Below are positions 51,412 through 58,789 of a stretch of DNA of 64,000 bases, piece by piece (within the stretch, counting starts at the first letter, position 1; each line of letters starts with the position of its first letter). The translations under genes and the position numbers were made by a program. The notes beneath the pieces were generated by a model. It was not told the origin of the DNA. It did not search any database and worked only from the letters and a program-made list of their open reading frames with translations. The DNA is from an uncultured Clostridia bacterium (lineage in GTDB: Bacteria; Bacillota; Clostridia; Christensenellales; Aristaeellaceae): assembly GCA_934621505.1 (NCBI GenBank), contig CAKTUU010000007.1:13150-77149 (forward strand), given 5' to 3'.

Positions 51412-51548
51412 GGACGGTTTTCCCCTCCCATCTCAAATCAAACCAGATTTTTTTGGACGCTGTTATCATACCACTTTCCCCGCATAAATGCTTGAACAAT
51501 TTCAAAGAACCGTATGAGAATTTGGTGAGAAAAGGGCAGCCTGCGCGC

Positions 51549-51577
51549 TTGTCAACGGCTGCCGTTTCTGCTATGCT
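51549..51577 (+). promoter_or_regulatory. Promoter of rluB and the downstream module
   Basis: TTGTCA (51549-51554), a 17-base spacer and TATGCT (51572-51577), 38 bases before the rluB start. Confidence 0.6.
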
Positions 51578-51614
51578 ATGGTGTGAGCGGTACATTGCCG
51601 CTCAGGAGGCGTTT

Positions 51615-52319
51615 ATGCGTTTACAAAAATATTTGGCGTCCTGCGGGGTTGCATCCCGAAGGGGCGCGGAAAAGCTGATTGCGGAAGGCCATGTAACGGT
51701 GGACGGTTTAACGGTGCGCGAAATGGGCACCCAGGTGGAAGAAGGACAAACCGTGCGGGTGGACGGCCGTCTGGCCCAGCCGGAAAGCCAAAAGTACTAC
51801 ATTATGTACCATAAGCCCGCCGGGGAGGTAACCACCGCCAGCGACCCGGAGGGACGGGCTACGGTGCTGGATAAGTTTCGGGACTTTCCCGCGCGGCTTT
51901 ATCCGGTGGGCCGTCTGGACTATGACAGCGAAGGTCTGCTGCTGCTGACCAACGACGGCGGCCTGACGGAGCGGATGCTGCATCCGTCCATGGAAGTGGA
52001 AAAGACCTATCTGGCCCGTGTCAGCAACCAGGTAACCCCGGACGAAGCCCGCAGGCTGGAAAGCGGCGTGATGGTGGACGGCCGCAAAACCGCCCGGGCC
52101 AAAGTGCGCATTTTGACGGCGGGGCCCATGTACAGCGATTTAATCATTACCATTCATGAAGGCCGCAACCGTCAGGTGCGTAAAATGGTAGAACAGGTCG
52201 GACATCAGGTGGTGCAGCTTAGGCGCATTCGTTTCGGCCCTCTGCGTCTGGGCGATTTGCCCCGTGGCATGTGGCGGGAGCTGACCGCGGAGGAGCTTGG
52301 TAAGCTGCAAGCGCTGTAA
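51615..52319 (+). CDS. rluB: 23S rRNA pseudouridine synthase, RluB family
   Basis: A 234-residue pseudouridine synthase. The N-terminal S4 domain (RLQKYLASCGVASRRGAEKLIAEGHVTVDG) is followed by the RsuA/RluB catalytic domain with the Asp in VGRLDYDSEGLLLLTNDG, and HEGRNRQVRKMVEQVGH near the C-terminus. AGGAGGC precedes the ATG at 51615. It modifies the large-subunit rRNA. It heads an operon continued by three unfamiliar genes; rluB is often found next to unrelated genes, so co-transcription says little about them. Confidence 0.93.
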   Translation: MRLQKYLASCGVASRRGAEKLIAEGHVTVDGLTVREMGTQVEEGQTVRVDGRLAQPESQKYYIMYHKPAGEVTTASDPEGRATVLDKFRDFPARLYPVGRLDYDSEGLLLLTNDGGLTERMLHPSMEVEKTYLARVSNQVTPDEARRLESGVMVDGRKTARAKVRILTAGPMYSDLIITIHEGRNRQVRKMVEQVGHQVVQLRRIRFGPLRLGDLPRGMWRELTAEELGKLQAL

Positions 52320-52345
52320 AAAATCTTCATGGGGAGGCTCATAAA

Positions 52346-52675
52346 ATGAAAAAAGGACTGCTGGATGGCTTGATGGACGCGCTGGGTGAAACAGGCGGCG
52401 ATCTTTTAGGCGAGGTGCTGGACAGCCTGAACGGCAAGGACGGCGCCGCTTCCGGCGGCGAACTGCTGGAGGGCCTTGGCAATGTGGTGGGCAGCATTGT
52501 AGGCGGCGAGGCCGCAAATGGAAAGGGGCGTTCCTCTGTGTCTGAAAAGAAAACAACCGCATCCAAAACCAGCTCTGTAAAGGAAAAAGCGCAGTCCGCC
52601 AAGGAAAAGGCGAAAGCCAAGACTGGCGGAACCAGCCATTCCTCTGTAAGCGGCAAAAAGAAAGTGAATCCATGA
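52346..52675 (+). CDS. Small protein with amphipathic helices and lysine-rich tail
   Basis: A 109-residue protein I do not recognise. GGGGAGG lies before the ATG. Residues 1-55 hold two or three short amphipathic, Gly/Leu-rich segments (GLLDGLMDALGETGGDLLGEV, ELLEGLGNVVGSIVGG). Residues 60-109 are a Lys/Ser/Ala-rich, probably disordered tail reminiscent of histone H1-like proteins (EKAQSAKEKAKAK). There is no signal peptide. The stop overlaps the next start by ATGA, tying it to the membrane protein and Hsp70-like ATPase that follow. Confidence 0.72.
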   Translation: MKKGLLDGLMDALGETGGDLLGEVLDSLNGKDGAASGGELLEGLGNVVGSIVGGEAANGKGRSSVSEKKTTASKTSSVKEKAQSAKEKAKAKTGGTSHSSVSGKKKVNP

Positions 52676-53517
52676 GCGTTTTTGATCAATGGCAGTCCCA
52701 GAAGGACGGGCTGCGGAAATCATTACAAAGCGCCGCCGATCTGGCGGATGTGACCTACCATATCCGCCATGCGCTGAACCAGACGGAGCAGAACGCGCTG
52801 GCCGCCATGGCGGACGATGTTCTGCGCCAGCAGGCCGGGGTGTTGCTGGGGTGCCTGAAAACCTCCGTGGGTTTGCTGGAGTGCCAGATTCAAACCCAGG
52901 TGTGGCTGCCCCAGTCCCAAAAGAAGGCCAGGGGCGTCAGGCCAAGCGTGGCGCTGATGTGGTTGGCCGCCGCCCTGGTGGCGCTGCTGGCGGCCTTTTG
53001 TTATCTGAAGGGCCAGCGGCTGGGTTTTCTGGCGGCCGTGGGCGCGGTGGCCGCTTTTCTGGCGGCTATGGTTCTATCCCGCAAGGAGCAGGGCAATACC
53101 GTGCCCCAAGAGGAGATCAAGGTGACCCTGCGTCCGGATATAGACCGGCTGTTTGCCGTCCTGGATGGTCAGCTGCGATCGGTAGACCGCTATTTAAACG
53201 ATTTTGACTATCTGAACAATCAGCTGCGGGACGGCAGCCAGACCGCCGATCCCCTGTCCCTGACACGGGTGGCGGACCTGATGGAAGCCCTGTATGAATG
53301 GGACGAGGACGCCCGTCAGACCCTGACGCAGCCCGTGCGCCGCCTGACGGAAGGCATGGGGCTGTCTGTTTTGGATTATACGCCGGAAAACCGCCGGTAT
53401 TTTAACGCCCTGCCCAGCAAAAGCACAACCCGTACCCTGAGCCCTGCCATTTTATCCATGAAGGACCATCAGCTTCTCAGGCGGGGCACGGCGGCGGTGC
53501 AGATGGACGCGGCTTGA
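52672..53517 (+). CDS. Membrane protein of unknown function, partner of the Hsp70-like ATPase
   Basis: A 281-residue protein translationally coupled to the preceding small gene. The N-terminal 85 residues are helical and cytoplasmic-looking (QKDGLRKSLQSAADLADV...). Two membrane helices lie at about 92-113 (ALMWLAAALVALLAAFCYL) and 118-138 (LGFLAAVGAVAAFLAAMVL), forming a hairpin; the C-terminal half is soluble and acidic (IDRLFAVLDGQLRSVDRYLNDFDYL). No known motif was found. The Hsp70-like gene starts 18 bases later behind its own AAGGAG site. Confidence 0.72.
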   Translation: MSVFDQWQSQKDGLRKSLQSAADLADVTYHIRHALNQTEQNALAAMADDVLRQQAGVLLGCLKTSVGLLECQIQTQVWLPQSQKKARGVRPSVALMWLAAALVALLAAFCYLKGQRLGFLAAVGAVAAFLAAMVLSRKEQGNTVPQEEIKVTLRPDIDRLFAVLDGQLRSVDRYLNDFDYLNNQLRDGSQTADPLSLTRVADLMEALYEWDEDARQTLTQPVRRLTEGMGLSVLDYTPENRRYFNALPSKSTTRTLSPAILSMKDHQLLRRGTAAVQMDAA

Positions 53518-53535
53518 CGGCAAAAGGAGTTACCG

Positions 53536-55422
53536 ATGAAATATATCGGCTTTGATATTGGCGACGGGGAAAGCGCGGTCGCGGTTTTTGAGCAGGGATC
53601 CGGTATCGAGCCGGTCATCCTGCCTGTTTGCGGGGCCAAAAGCCTGTTGAGCGCCGTCGGCACCCTGGGCGGCGAAATCGTTCTGGGGGAACGGGCCTAT
53701 ACCGACGCGCTGGCCGACGGCCTGAGCGTGCGCTTTAAAAGCCGCTTTATCACCGACCCCGCCAGCTATACCGATGTGGTGCGCTTTGTGCGCGGGGTCA
53801 TGACCGACTTGATGGATCATGGGCTGATTACCGCTGGCGACCATTTTGTGGTGGGTTGTCCCGCCGGGTGGAACGCCGCCTGCCGCGTCCGCTACAGGGA
53901 CCTGCTGCTGCGCGCCGGAATGGTGGAGCCTCAGGTTATTTCCGAATCACGTGCAGCCTTTTTATACGCCAAATACGCCCGCACCGTGGCGCTGGACGTG
54001 GATATTTTGAACGAAAGCGCCATGGTGGTGGACATTGGCAGTTCCACCCTGGATTTTGCCTATATTGTGGACGGGCGGGAAACGGGCATTGGCACCTTTG
54101 GCGATACCTATCTGGGCGGCGGCATTCTGGACGCGGCGCTGCTGCGCCGGGCAGTGGCCCGCAGCCGGGAAAAAAGCGCGATTCAGGCGGTGTTTGCCGA
54201 ATGCCGCAGCTGGTACAGCTACTGCGAAATTGAAGCCCGCCGTGTAAAAGAAGAATATTTTACCCGTCTGGCCAGCGAAACGTCCCCCACGGTTCAAAAG
54301 CAGCTTCGCATCTGCTATGACGGAATCCAGAAGCTGAAACTGGAAATGAACGACCAGGAAGCGGACGCGCTGGTGAACGAGCCTTTGGACGAGCTGGATG
54401 GCCGCAGCTTTTCCGGGTCCATTCGGGACGCTTTGGAAAACGCCCGGCGGATTACGGCCGACCGGCCGCCCAGACTGCTGCTGCTGACCGGCGGCGCGTC
54501 CCGAATGCCGTTTTTCCGCACCCTGTGCCAGCAGGTGTTCCAAAATTCGCTGGTCATCAGCTGCCCGGAGCCTGAATTTTCCATTGCAAAGGGGCTGGCC
54601 TACGCTGGCTGGGTGGATGAAAACCTGCGTGCGTTCCGGCAGGCCATTCAGGACGAAATGACGGATGAGAAGATCAGCCAGATGGTGCAAAAAGCCCTGC
54701 CCGCTTTGCTGCCATCGGTGGCGGACGCGCTGACGGAGCTGATTTTGGAGGAAGCGGCCATTCCCATTGCCCAGCAGTGGAAGCAGGGCCGCATCGCCAC
54801 CCTGGAGGAAATGAACCGGCAGATTGCCAGCCGGGTGGAACGGGTGATGCAGTCCCCCATGGCTCAGGAGGCGCTCTCCCCCGCCGTTACCCTGTGGCTG
54901 AAGGATTTGACCGCCCGGCTGCAGGCGGCCGTGGATCCCATCTGCGACCGTTATCAGGTGCCCCGCAAGCAGATGCAGCTGGATTTAACGGCCAGCGGCG
55001 CGGGCGATATCAACCTGCAGGGCGAGCAATGGATGAGCTTTTCCGTTGTGGGCGCGGTGCTTGGGGTCATGGTCAGCGTGCTGTCGGCCCTGTTGTGCGG
55101 CGGCACCGGCATTGCCCTGATCAGCGCGGGTCCGGCAGGCATTCTGGCCGGACTGGTGATCGGCGCGCTGGCGTCCCTGCTGGGTTGGCCCGCCATTTCC
55201 GCCATGATGAACCGGGCGCGCATCCCTGTTGCGCTGCGCCGGGTAAACATTGAAAAAAAGCTGCGCAGCGACTCGGTGCAAAATGAATTGCGTACAAGCC
55301 TGCTAAGCGAAATCTCCCGTCCGGAAAGCGAATTTCAGAAGCAGGTTGTGCAGGGCTTTTCCCAGGCGTTTCGACAGTATGTGTATTCCATCGCTCAGGC
55401 GGCGGAAATTCCCATTGAATAA
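53536..55422 (+). CDS. Hsp70/actin-fold ATPase with C-terminal membrane segment
   Basis: A 628-residue protein. The actin-like ATPase is complete: phosphate 1 IGFDIGDGESAV (D7), phosphate 2 VVDIGSSTLDF (D166) and adenosine loop LLLTGGASRMPF (G319-G320). The sequence also has SESRAAFLYAKYA, as in Hsp70-like proteins. There is no substrate-binding domain; residues about 370-495 are helical, followed by a strongly hydrophobic Gly/Ala-rich region at about 500-555 (SVVGAVLGVMVSVLSALLC, GPAGILAGLVIGALASLLGW) and a soluble tail. It is probably a membrane-tethered ATPase; function unknown. Confidence 0.78.
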   Translation: MKYIGFDIGDGESAVAVFEQGSGIEPVILPVCGAKSLLSAVGTLGGEIVLGERAYTDALADGLSVRFKSRFITDPASYTDVVRFVRGVMTDLMDHGLITAGDHFVVGCPAGWNAACRVRYRDLLLRAGMVEPQVISESRAAFLYAKYARTVALDVDILNESAMVVDIGSSTLDFAYIVDGRETGIGTFGDTYLGGGILDAALLRRAVARSREKSAIQAVFAECRSWYSYCEIEARRVKEEYFTRLASETSPTVQKQLRICYDGIQKLKLEMNDQEADALVNEPLDELDGRSFSGSIRDALENARRITADRPPRLLLLTGGASRMPFFRTLCQQVFQNSLVISCPEPEFSIAKGLAYAGWVDENLRAFRQAIQDEMTDEKISQMVQKALPALLPSVADALTELILEEAAIPIAQQWKQGRIATLEEMNRQIASRVERVMQSPMAQEALSPAVTLWLKDLTARLQAAVDPICDRYQVPRKQMQLDLTASGAGDINLQGEQWMSFSVVGAVLGVMVSVLSALLCGGTGIALISAGPAGILAGLVIGALASLLGWPAISAMMNRARIPVALRRVNIEKKLRSDSVQNELRTSLLSEISRPESEFQKQVVQGFSQAFRQYVYSIAQAAEIPIE

Positions 55423-55444
55423 GGCGAAAAGTGCGCTTTATCCC

Positions 55445-55474
55445 TTGACTTTTGTACGTTGTTTATGGTAATCT
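55445..55474 (+). promoter_or_regulatory. Promoter of rplU-prp-rpmA
   Basis: TTGACT (55445-55450), an 18-base spacer and TAATCT (55469-55474), about 90 bases before rplU. Confidence 0.7.
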
Positions 55475-55479
55475 AACTG

Positions 55480-55540
55480 GGTAGCCGCTAAAGCGGGGTT
55501 TTTAAGTGCGCGGAAATGCGCCACCCATCTGCTTTGCGAG
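55480..55540 (+). promoter_or_regulatory. Possible L21 leader in the rplU 5' untranslated region
   Basis: The roughly 80-base leader contains a CCGCT/GCGG hairpin with T-rich 3' side and a second GTGCGC/GCGCC-type pairing. Bacillota rplU genes often have an autoregulatory L21 leader in this place; I did not match the consensus in detail. Confidence 0.35.
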
Positions 55541-55563
55541 ATTGTTTCAGGAGGTGCTTGACC

Positions 55564-55869
55564 ATGTACGCTGTAATCGTAAGTGGTGGCAAGCAGTATC
55601 GCGTGTCCCAGGGGGACGTTATCTATGTGGAGAAACTGGACCAGGAAATTGACAGCAAGGTCAACTTCGATGTGCTGATGCTGGGCTCTGACGACGGCGT
55701 CGAAATCGGCACGCCTACCCTGGCCGGCGCCAAGGTGGAAGGTAAGGTTCTGGCCCAGGTAAAGGGCGAGAAGATCATCATCTTCAAGTACAAGAGCAAG
55801 AAGAATTACCATCGCCGCGCTGGTCACCGTCAGGCTTACACCAAGGTGGAAATCACTTCCATCGGCTGA
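55564..55869 (+). CDS. rplU: 50S ribosomal protein L21
   Basis: A 101-residue ribosomal protein starting MYAVIVSGGKQYRVSQGDVIYVEKL, with the C-terminal signature KKNYHRRAGHRQAYTKVEI. AGGAGGTG lies 8 bases upstream of the ATG. L21 binds 23S rRNA in the large subunit. Its stop codon shares a base with the prp start region, giving the conserved order rplU-prp-rpmA. Confidence 0.97.
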   Translation: MYAVIVSGGKQYRVSQGDVIYVEKLDQEIDSKVNFDVLMLGSDDGVEIGTPTLAGAKVEGKVLAQVKGEKIIIFKYKSKKNYHRRAGHRQAYTKVEITSIG

Positions 55870-56192
55870 TGACGACGGTCGCCATTCGCAGGGATTCATC
55901 AGGCATTGTCGGAATCCGCGTCAGCGGCCATTCCGGTTACGCTCCCGCGGGAGGCGATATTGTATGCGCCGCCGCCAGCGTGCTGATAACCACCTGCGTA
56001 AACGCGCTGGAATCCGTGGCCGGTATTGCGCCGCAGGTTTTCCAGCAGGAGCGCCCCGCTACCATAGACGTAACCCTTCCAAAGAATCTTCCATTGGACA
56101 AGCGGCATGACGCGCAGCTGATTCTGCGCACGGTTGCCCAGGGGTTTATGGATGTGGCGGAGCAATATCCCAGGTATCTACAAATCTTGTGA
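55869..56192 (+). CDS. prp: Ribosomal-processing cysteine protease Prp
   Basis: A 107-residue Cys protease that removes the N-terminal extension of L27. The catalytic His is in SGHSGYAPAGGDIVCAAAS and the catalytic Cys is in the same segment, matching the Prp family. The rpmA product downstream carries the expected cleavable N-terminus, which confirms the pairing. It starts directly at the rplU stop. Confidence 0.95.
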   Translation: MTTVAIRRDSSGIVGIRVSGHSGYAPAGGDIVCAAASVLITTCVNALESVAGIAPQVFQQERPATIDVTLPKNLPLDKRHDAQLILRTVAQGFMDVAEQYPRYLQIL

Positions 56193-56208
56193 TGGGAGGA
56201 ACATCATC

Positions 56209-56508
56209 ATGTTGAAGCTGAATCTTCAGTTTTTCGCCCATAAAAAAGGTATGGGCTCTACCCGTAACGGTCGTGACAGCGAGAGCAAACGCCTTGGCCC
56301 CAAGCGTGCCGACGGTCAGTTCTCTCTGGCTGGCAACATTCTGGTTCGTCAGCGCGGCACTCACATCCATCCCGGCCTGAACGTGGGCATTGGCAAGGAT
56401 GATACCCTGTACGCCAAGGTGGATGGCATCGTCCGCTTCGAGCGCCTGGGCCGCGACAAGAAGCAGGTTAGCGTATATCCCGTGGAAACCGCCGCTGCCG
56501 CTCAGTAA
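56209..56508 (+). CDS. rpmA: 50S ribosomal protein L27 with Prp-cleavable N-terminus
   Basis: A 99-residue protein beginning MLKLNLQFFAHKKGMGSTRNGRD. The LNLQFF-AHKKG junction is the Prp cleavage site known from Staphylococcus aureus; the mature protein starts at Ala. GGGAGGA precedes the ATG. Removal of the leader is needed for L27 function near the peptidyl transferase site. obg, the usual next gene, is not here; a terminator follows. Confidence 0.97.
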   Translation: MLKLNLQFFAHKKGMGSTRNGRDSESKRLGPKRADGQFSLAGNILVRQRGTHIHPGLNVGIGKDDTLYAKVDGIVRFERLGRDKKQVSVYPVETAAAAQ

Positions 56509-56525
56509 GCATTGAAACATGAAAA

Positions 56526-56558
56526 GAAGCTGTCATCCAAACTGGCAGCTTCTTTTTT
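56526..56558 (+). terminator. Intrinsic terminator after rpmA
   Basis: GAAGCTGTCA and TGGCAGCTTC form a 10-bp stem with one wobble, followed by six T, 17 bases past the stop. Confidence 0.85.
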
Positions 56559-56575
56559 GAAATGAAGGGACGATT

Positions 56576-57268
56576 ATGATCGGCACACTGATCAACTGCA
56601 CCGCCATCGTGGCCGGTTCGCTGCTGGGTCTGCTGTTTCGCCGCAGCATGAAGGAAAGCCTGTCCAGAACCGTTTCCCAGGGTGTGGGACTCAGCATAAC
56701 GCTGATTGGCGTTATGGGCGCTGTAAAAACAGAAAATACCCTGCTCATGATTCTGTCCATGGTATTGGGCGGCATTATTGGATCGTTGGCGGACATTGAA
56801 GGCCGCATGAGCCGTTTGGGCGATTGGGCGCAAAGCAAGCTGGTCCGGGAAGGCGACGGCTCCTTTGCCAAGGGCTTTGTGACTGCCAGTCTGATGTTTT
56901 GCATTGGCGCTATGGCGGTGGTGGGCGCGCTGGACAGCGGCATTCGAGGGGACCATTCCACCCTGATTGCCAAAGCGGCGCTGGATGGAGTGATTTCCGT
57001 CATGCTGGCCAGCTCGCTGGGCGTTGGGGTCATGCTGTCCGCCGTGCCGGTGCTGGTTTATCAGGGGTCCATTGCCCTGCTTGGCAATCTGATCGCTCCC
57101 TTTCTCAGCGACGCCGTGGTGCGGGAAATCAGCGCCGTCGGCGGTTTGCTGATTGTGAGCATCGGCCTGAATATGGTGCTTGATAAGAATATCCGGGTGG
57201 CGAATCTGCTGCCCGCGATTCTGATACCGTTTCTCTATTACCCCATCTACCAACTGTTCGTGAGGTGA
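56576..57268 (+). CDS. DUF554 family membrane protein
   Basis: A 230-residue integral membrane protein with about seven helices, of the YdfK/YqgA (DUF554) family. The N-terminus IGTLINCTAIVAGSLLGLLFRR, GLSITLIGVMGAV and the FVTASLMFCIGAMAVVGALDSGIRGDH segment with its Gly-rich motif are typical. The function is unknown; a transport role has been suggested for the family on structural grounds only. It lies between the rpmA terminator and ahcY, 6 bases from ahcY. Confidence 0.88.
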   Translation: MIGTLINCTAIVAGSLLGLLFRRSMKESLSRTVSQGVGLSITLIGVMGAVKTENTLLMILSMVLGGIIGSLADIEGRMSRLGDWAQSKLVREGDGSFAKGFVTASLMFCIGAMAVVGALDSGIRGDHSTLIAKAALDGVISVMLASSLGVGVMLSAVPVLVYQGSIALLGNLIAPFLSDAVVREISAVGGLLIVSIGLNMVLDKNIRVANLLPAILIPFLYYPIYQLFVR

Positions 57269-57274
57269 ACGCAA

Positions 57275-58513
57275 ATGGCATCCATCATCCGTGACGCGTC
57301 TCTGGCTCCCCTTGGCAGGCAGAAAATCGAATGGGCCAGCAAACACATGCAGGTTCTAAACGGAATTGCCGACGACATGAAACGCACCCAGGCCATGAAG
57401 GGGCTGAAGGTTGCGGTATCCGTGCATCTGGAGGCCAAAACGGCCTATCTGGCCCAGGTGCTGCATGAATGCGGCGCCGATGTGTACGCTACCGGCAGCA
57501 ATCCCCTGTCTACTCAGGACGATGTGGCGGCGGCGCTCAGTGAAAGCGGCGTGAACGTATTTGCCACCCATGGATGCACCGATCAGGAATTCCATGAATT
57601 TATGTGTCAGGTGTTAAGCGTGAAGCCGGACGTAATGATTGACGACGGCGGCGACATGATGACCATCCTGCACGAGGAGCATCCCGAATGGGCAGTTAAC
57701 CTTCGGGGCGGCTGCGAGGAAACCACCACCGGCATCATCCGCATTCGCAACCGGGCGAAGGCCGGAAAGCTGAATTTTCCCATGTTCTCCATCAACGACG
57801 CGGACTGCAAGCATTTGTTTGACAACCGGTACGGCACGGGCCAAAGCGCCTGGGACGGCATTATGCGCACCACCAATCTGACGGTTGCTGGTTCCACGGT
57901 TGTGGTAGCCGGTTACGGCTGGTGCGGCAAGGGCGTCGCCATGCGCGCCAAGGGGCTGGGCGCAAAGGTCGTGGTAACCGAAGTGGACCCTGTATGCGCC
58001 ATTGAGGCCGTAATGGACGGGTTTACCGTGTTGCCCATGGACGAGGCCGCCCGGCTGGGCGATTTCTTTGTCACCGTTACCGGCTGCGAGCATGTCATCA
58101 CCCCCGCCCATATACTGACCATGAAGGATGGCGCGATTTTGAGCAACGCCGGTCACTTTGACGTGGAAGTGGACGTGGCTGGGCTGAAGACCATGGCCAG
58201 GGAACACCACCCGATGCGAAATAACATTGAAGCCTACACCCTGGAAAATGGCCGCACGGTCTATCTGCTGGCGGAAGGAAGGCTGGTCAATCTGGCGGCA
58301 GGCGACGGCCATCCGGTGGAAATTATGGACATGAGCTTTGCCCTGCAGGCGGCCTGCGCCATGCGCATGGCGCAGCAGGGCTGCAGCATGAAGCCTGACC
58401 TGTACCAGGTGCCGCGGGATATTGACCAGGATGTGGCCCGCCGCAAGCTGACCGCACTGGGCGTGCAAATCGATACCCTGACCCCCGAGCAGGAGCGGTA
58501 TCTGCACGGATAA
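57275..58513 (+). CDS. ahcY: Adenosylhomocysteinase
   Basis: NAD-dependent enzyme that splits S-adenosylhomocysteine to adenosine and homocysteine; 412 residues. Motifs are KTAYLAQVLHECGADVYATGSNPLSTQDDVAAAL, the catalytic region GGCEETTTGIIR, the NAD loop VVVAGYGWCGKGVAMRAKG, and GHFDVEVDV. The C-terminus ends EQERYLHG, lacking the KYRY-type tail that reaches the neighbouring subunit in eukaryotic and many bacterial enzymes, as in other short bacterial forms. It is followed by the metNIQ methionine importer, giving a methionine-cycle cluster. Confidence 0.95.
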   Translation: MASIIRDASLAPLGRQKIEWASKHMQVLNGIADDMKRTQAMKGLKVAVSVHLEAKTAYLAQVLHECGADVYATGSNPLSTQDDVAAALSESGVNVFATHGCTDQEFHEFMCQVLSVKPDVMIDDGGDMMTILHEEHPEWAVNLRGGCEETTTGIIRIRNRAKAGKLNFPMFSINDADCKHLFDNRYGTGQSAWDGIMRTTNLTVAGSTVVVAGYGWCGKGVAMRAKGLGAKVVVTEVDPVCAIEAVMDGFTVLPMDEAARLGDFFVTVTGCEHVITPAHILTMKDGAILSNAGHFDVEVDVAGLKTMAREHHPMRNNIEAYTLENGRTVYLLAEGRLVNLAAGDGHPVEIMDMSFALQAACAMRMAQQGCSMKPDLYQVPRDIDQDVARRKLTALGVQIDTLTPEQERYLHG

Positions 58514-58555
58514 TTGTTTTTCTACTGTTTCTGTAGCTTTTGCGCGAAAAAGTGG

Positions 58556-58584
58556 TTGACAAGTAAAAAAAGCTATGGTATCAT
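58556..58584 (+). promoter_or_regulatory. Strong sigma-A promoter of the metNIQ leader
   Basis: TTGACA (58556-58561), a 17-base spacer and TATCAT (58579-58584). It drives the leader peptide and terminator region before metN. Confidence 0.85.
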
Positions 58585-58627
58585 GCCAACCATCAAGGCG
58601 ATGAAGCTAGGAAGGGAGGAGTCTCAC

Positions 58628-58708
58628 GTGACGAACCTATGTGCCATGCGAATGAACATGATGTGCGCGTGCGATTTCTGCCCGTGTTCTTTGTGTTGCG
58701 TCGCTTGA
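58628..58708 (+). CDS. Cys/Met-rich leader peptide upstream of metNIQ
   Basis: A 26-residue reading frame from a GTG at 58628, with GGGAGGA 7 bases upstream (58614-58620). The peptide has Met at positions 7, 9, 11 and 12 and Cys at 5, 13, 15, 18, 20, 23 and 24 (the second half reads CACDFCPCSLCC). It stops 15 bases before a strong intrinsic terminator that stands in front of metN. An in-frame ATG at 58601 would give a longer version but has no ribosome-binding site. The arrangement is that of a ribosome-sensed attenuator; a metal-binding role for the peptide is an alternative. Confidence 0.7.
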   Translation: MTNLCAMRMNMMCACDFCPCSLCCVA

Positions 58709-58731
58709 TGAATCTGCCCTGCCAAGCTCGC
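58698..58731 (+). promoter_or_regulatory. Candidate antiterminator pairing in the metNIQ leader
   Basis: GCG-TC-GCTTG (58698-58707), at the end of the leader peptide frame, can pair with CAAGC-T-CGC (58723-58731), which is the left arm of the terminator. The two structures exclude each other. A ribosome at the leader stop codon would cover the first strand and let the terminator form; one stalled earlier, at the Met codons, would leave it free. Confidence 0.55.
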
Positions 58732-58760
58732 TCCGCAAAACGCGGACGCGAGCTTTTTTT
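58724..58760 (+). terminator. Intrinsic terminator (attenuator) before metN
   Basis: AAGCTCGC-TCCGC pairs with GCGGA-C-GCGAGCTT: 13 bp with one bulged C and a 5-base loop, followed by seven T. It lies between the leader peptide and metN, so transcription of the transporter requires read-through. Confidence 0.88.
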
Positions 58761-58789
58761 GAACGTATTTTTGGAAGGATGTGTCAAGA

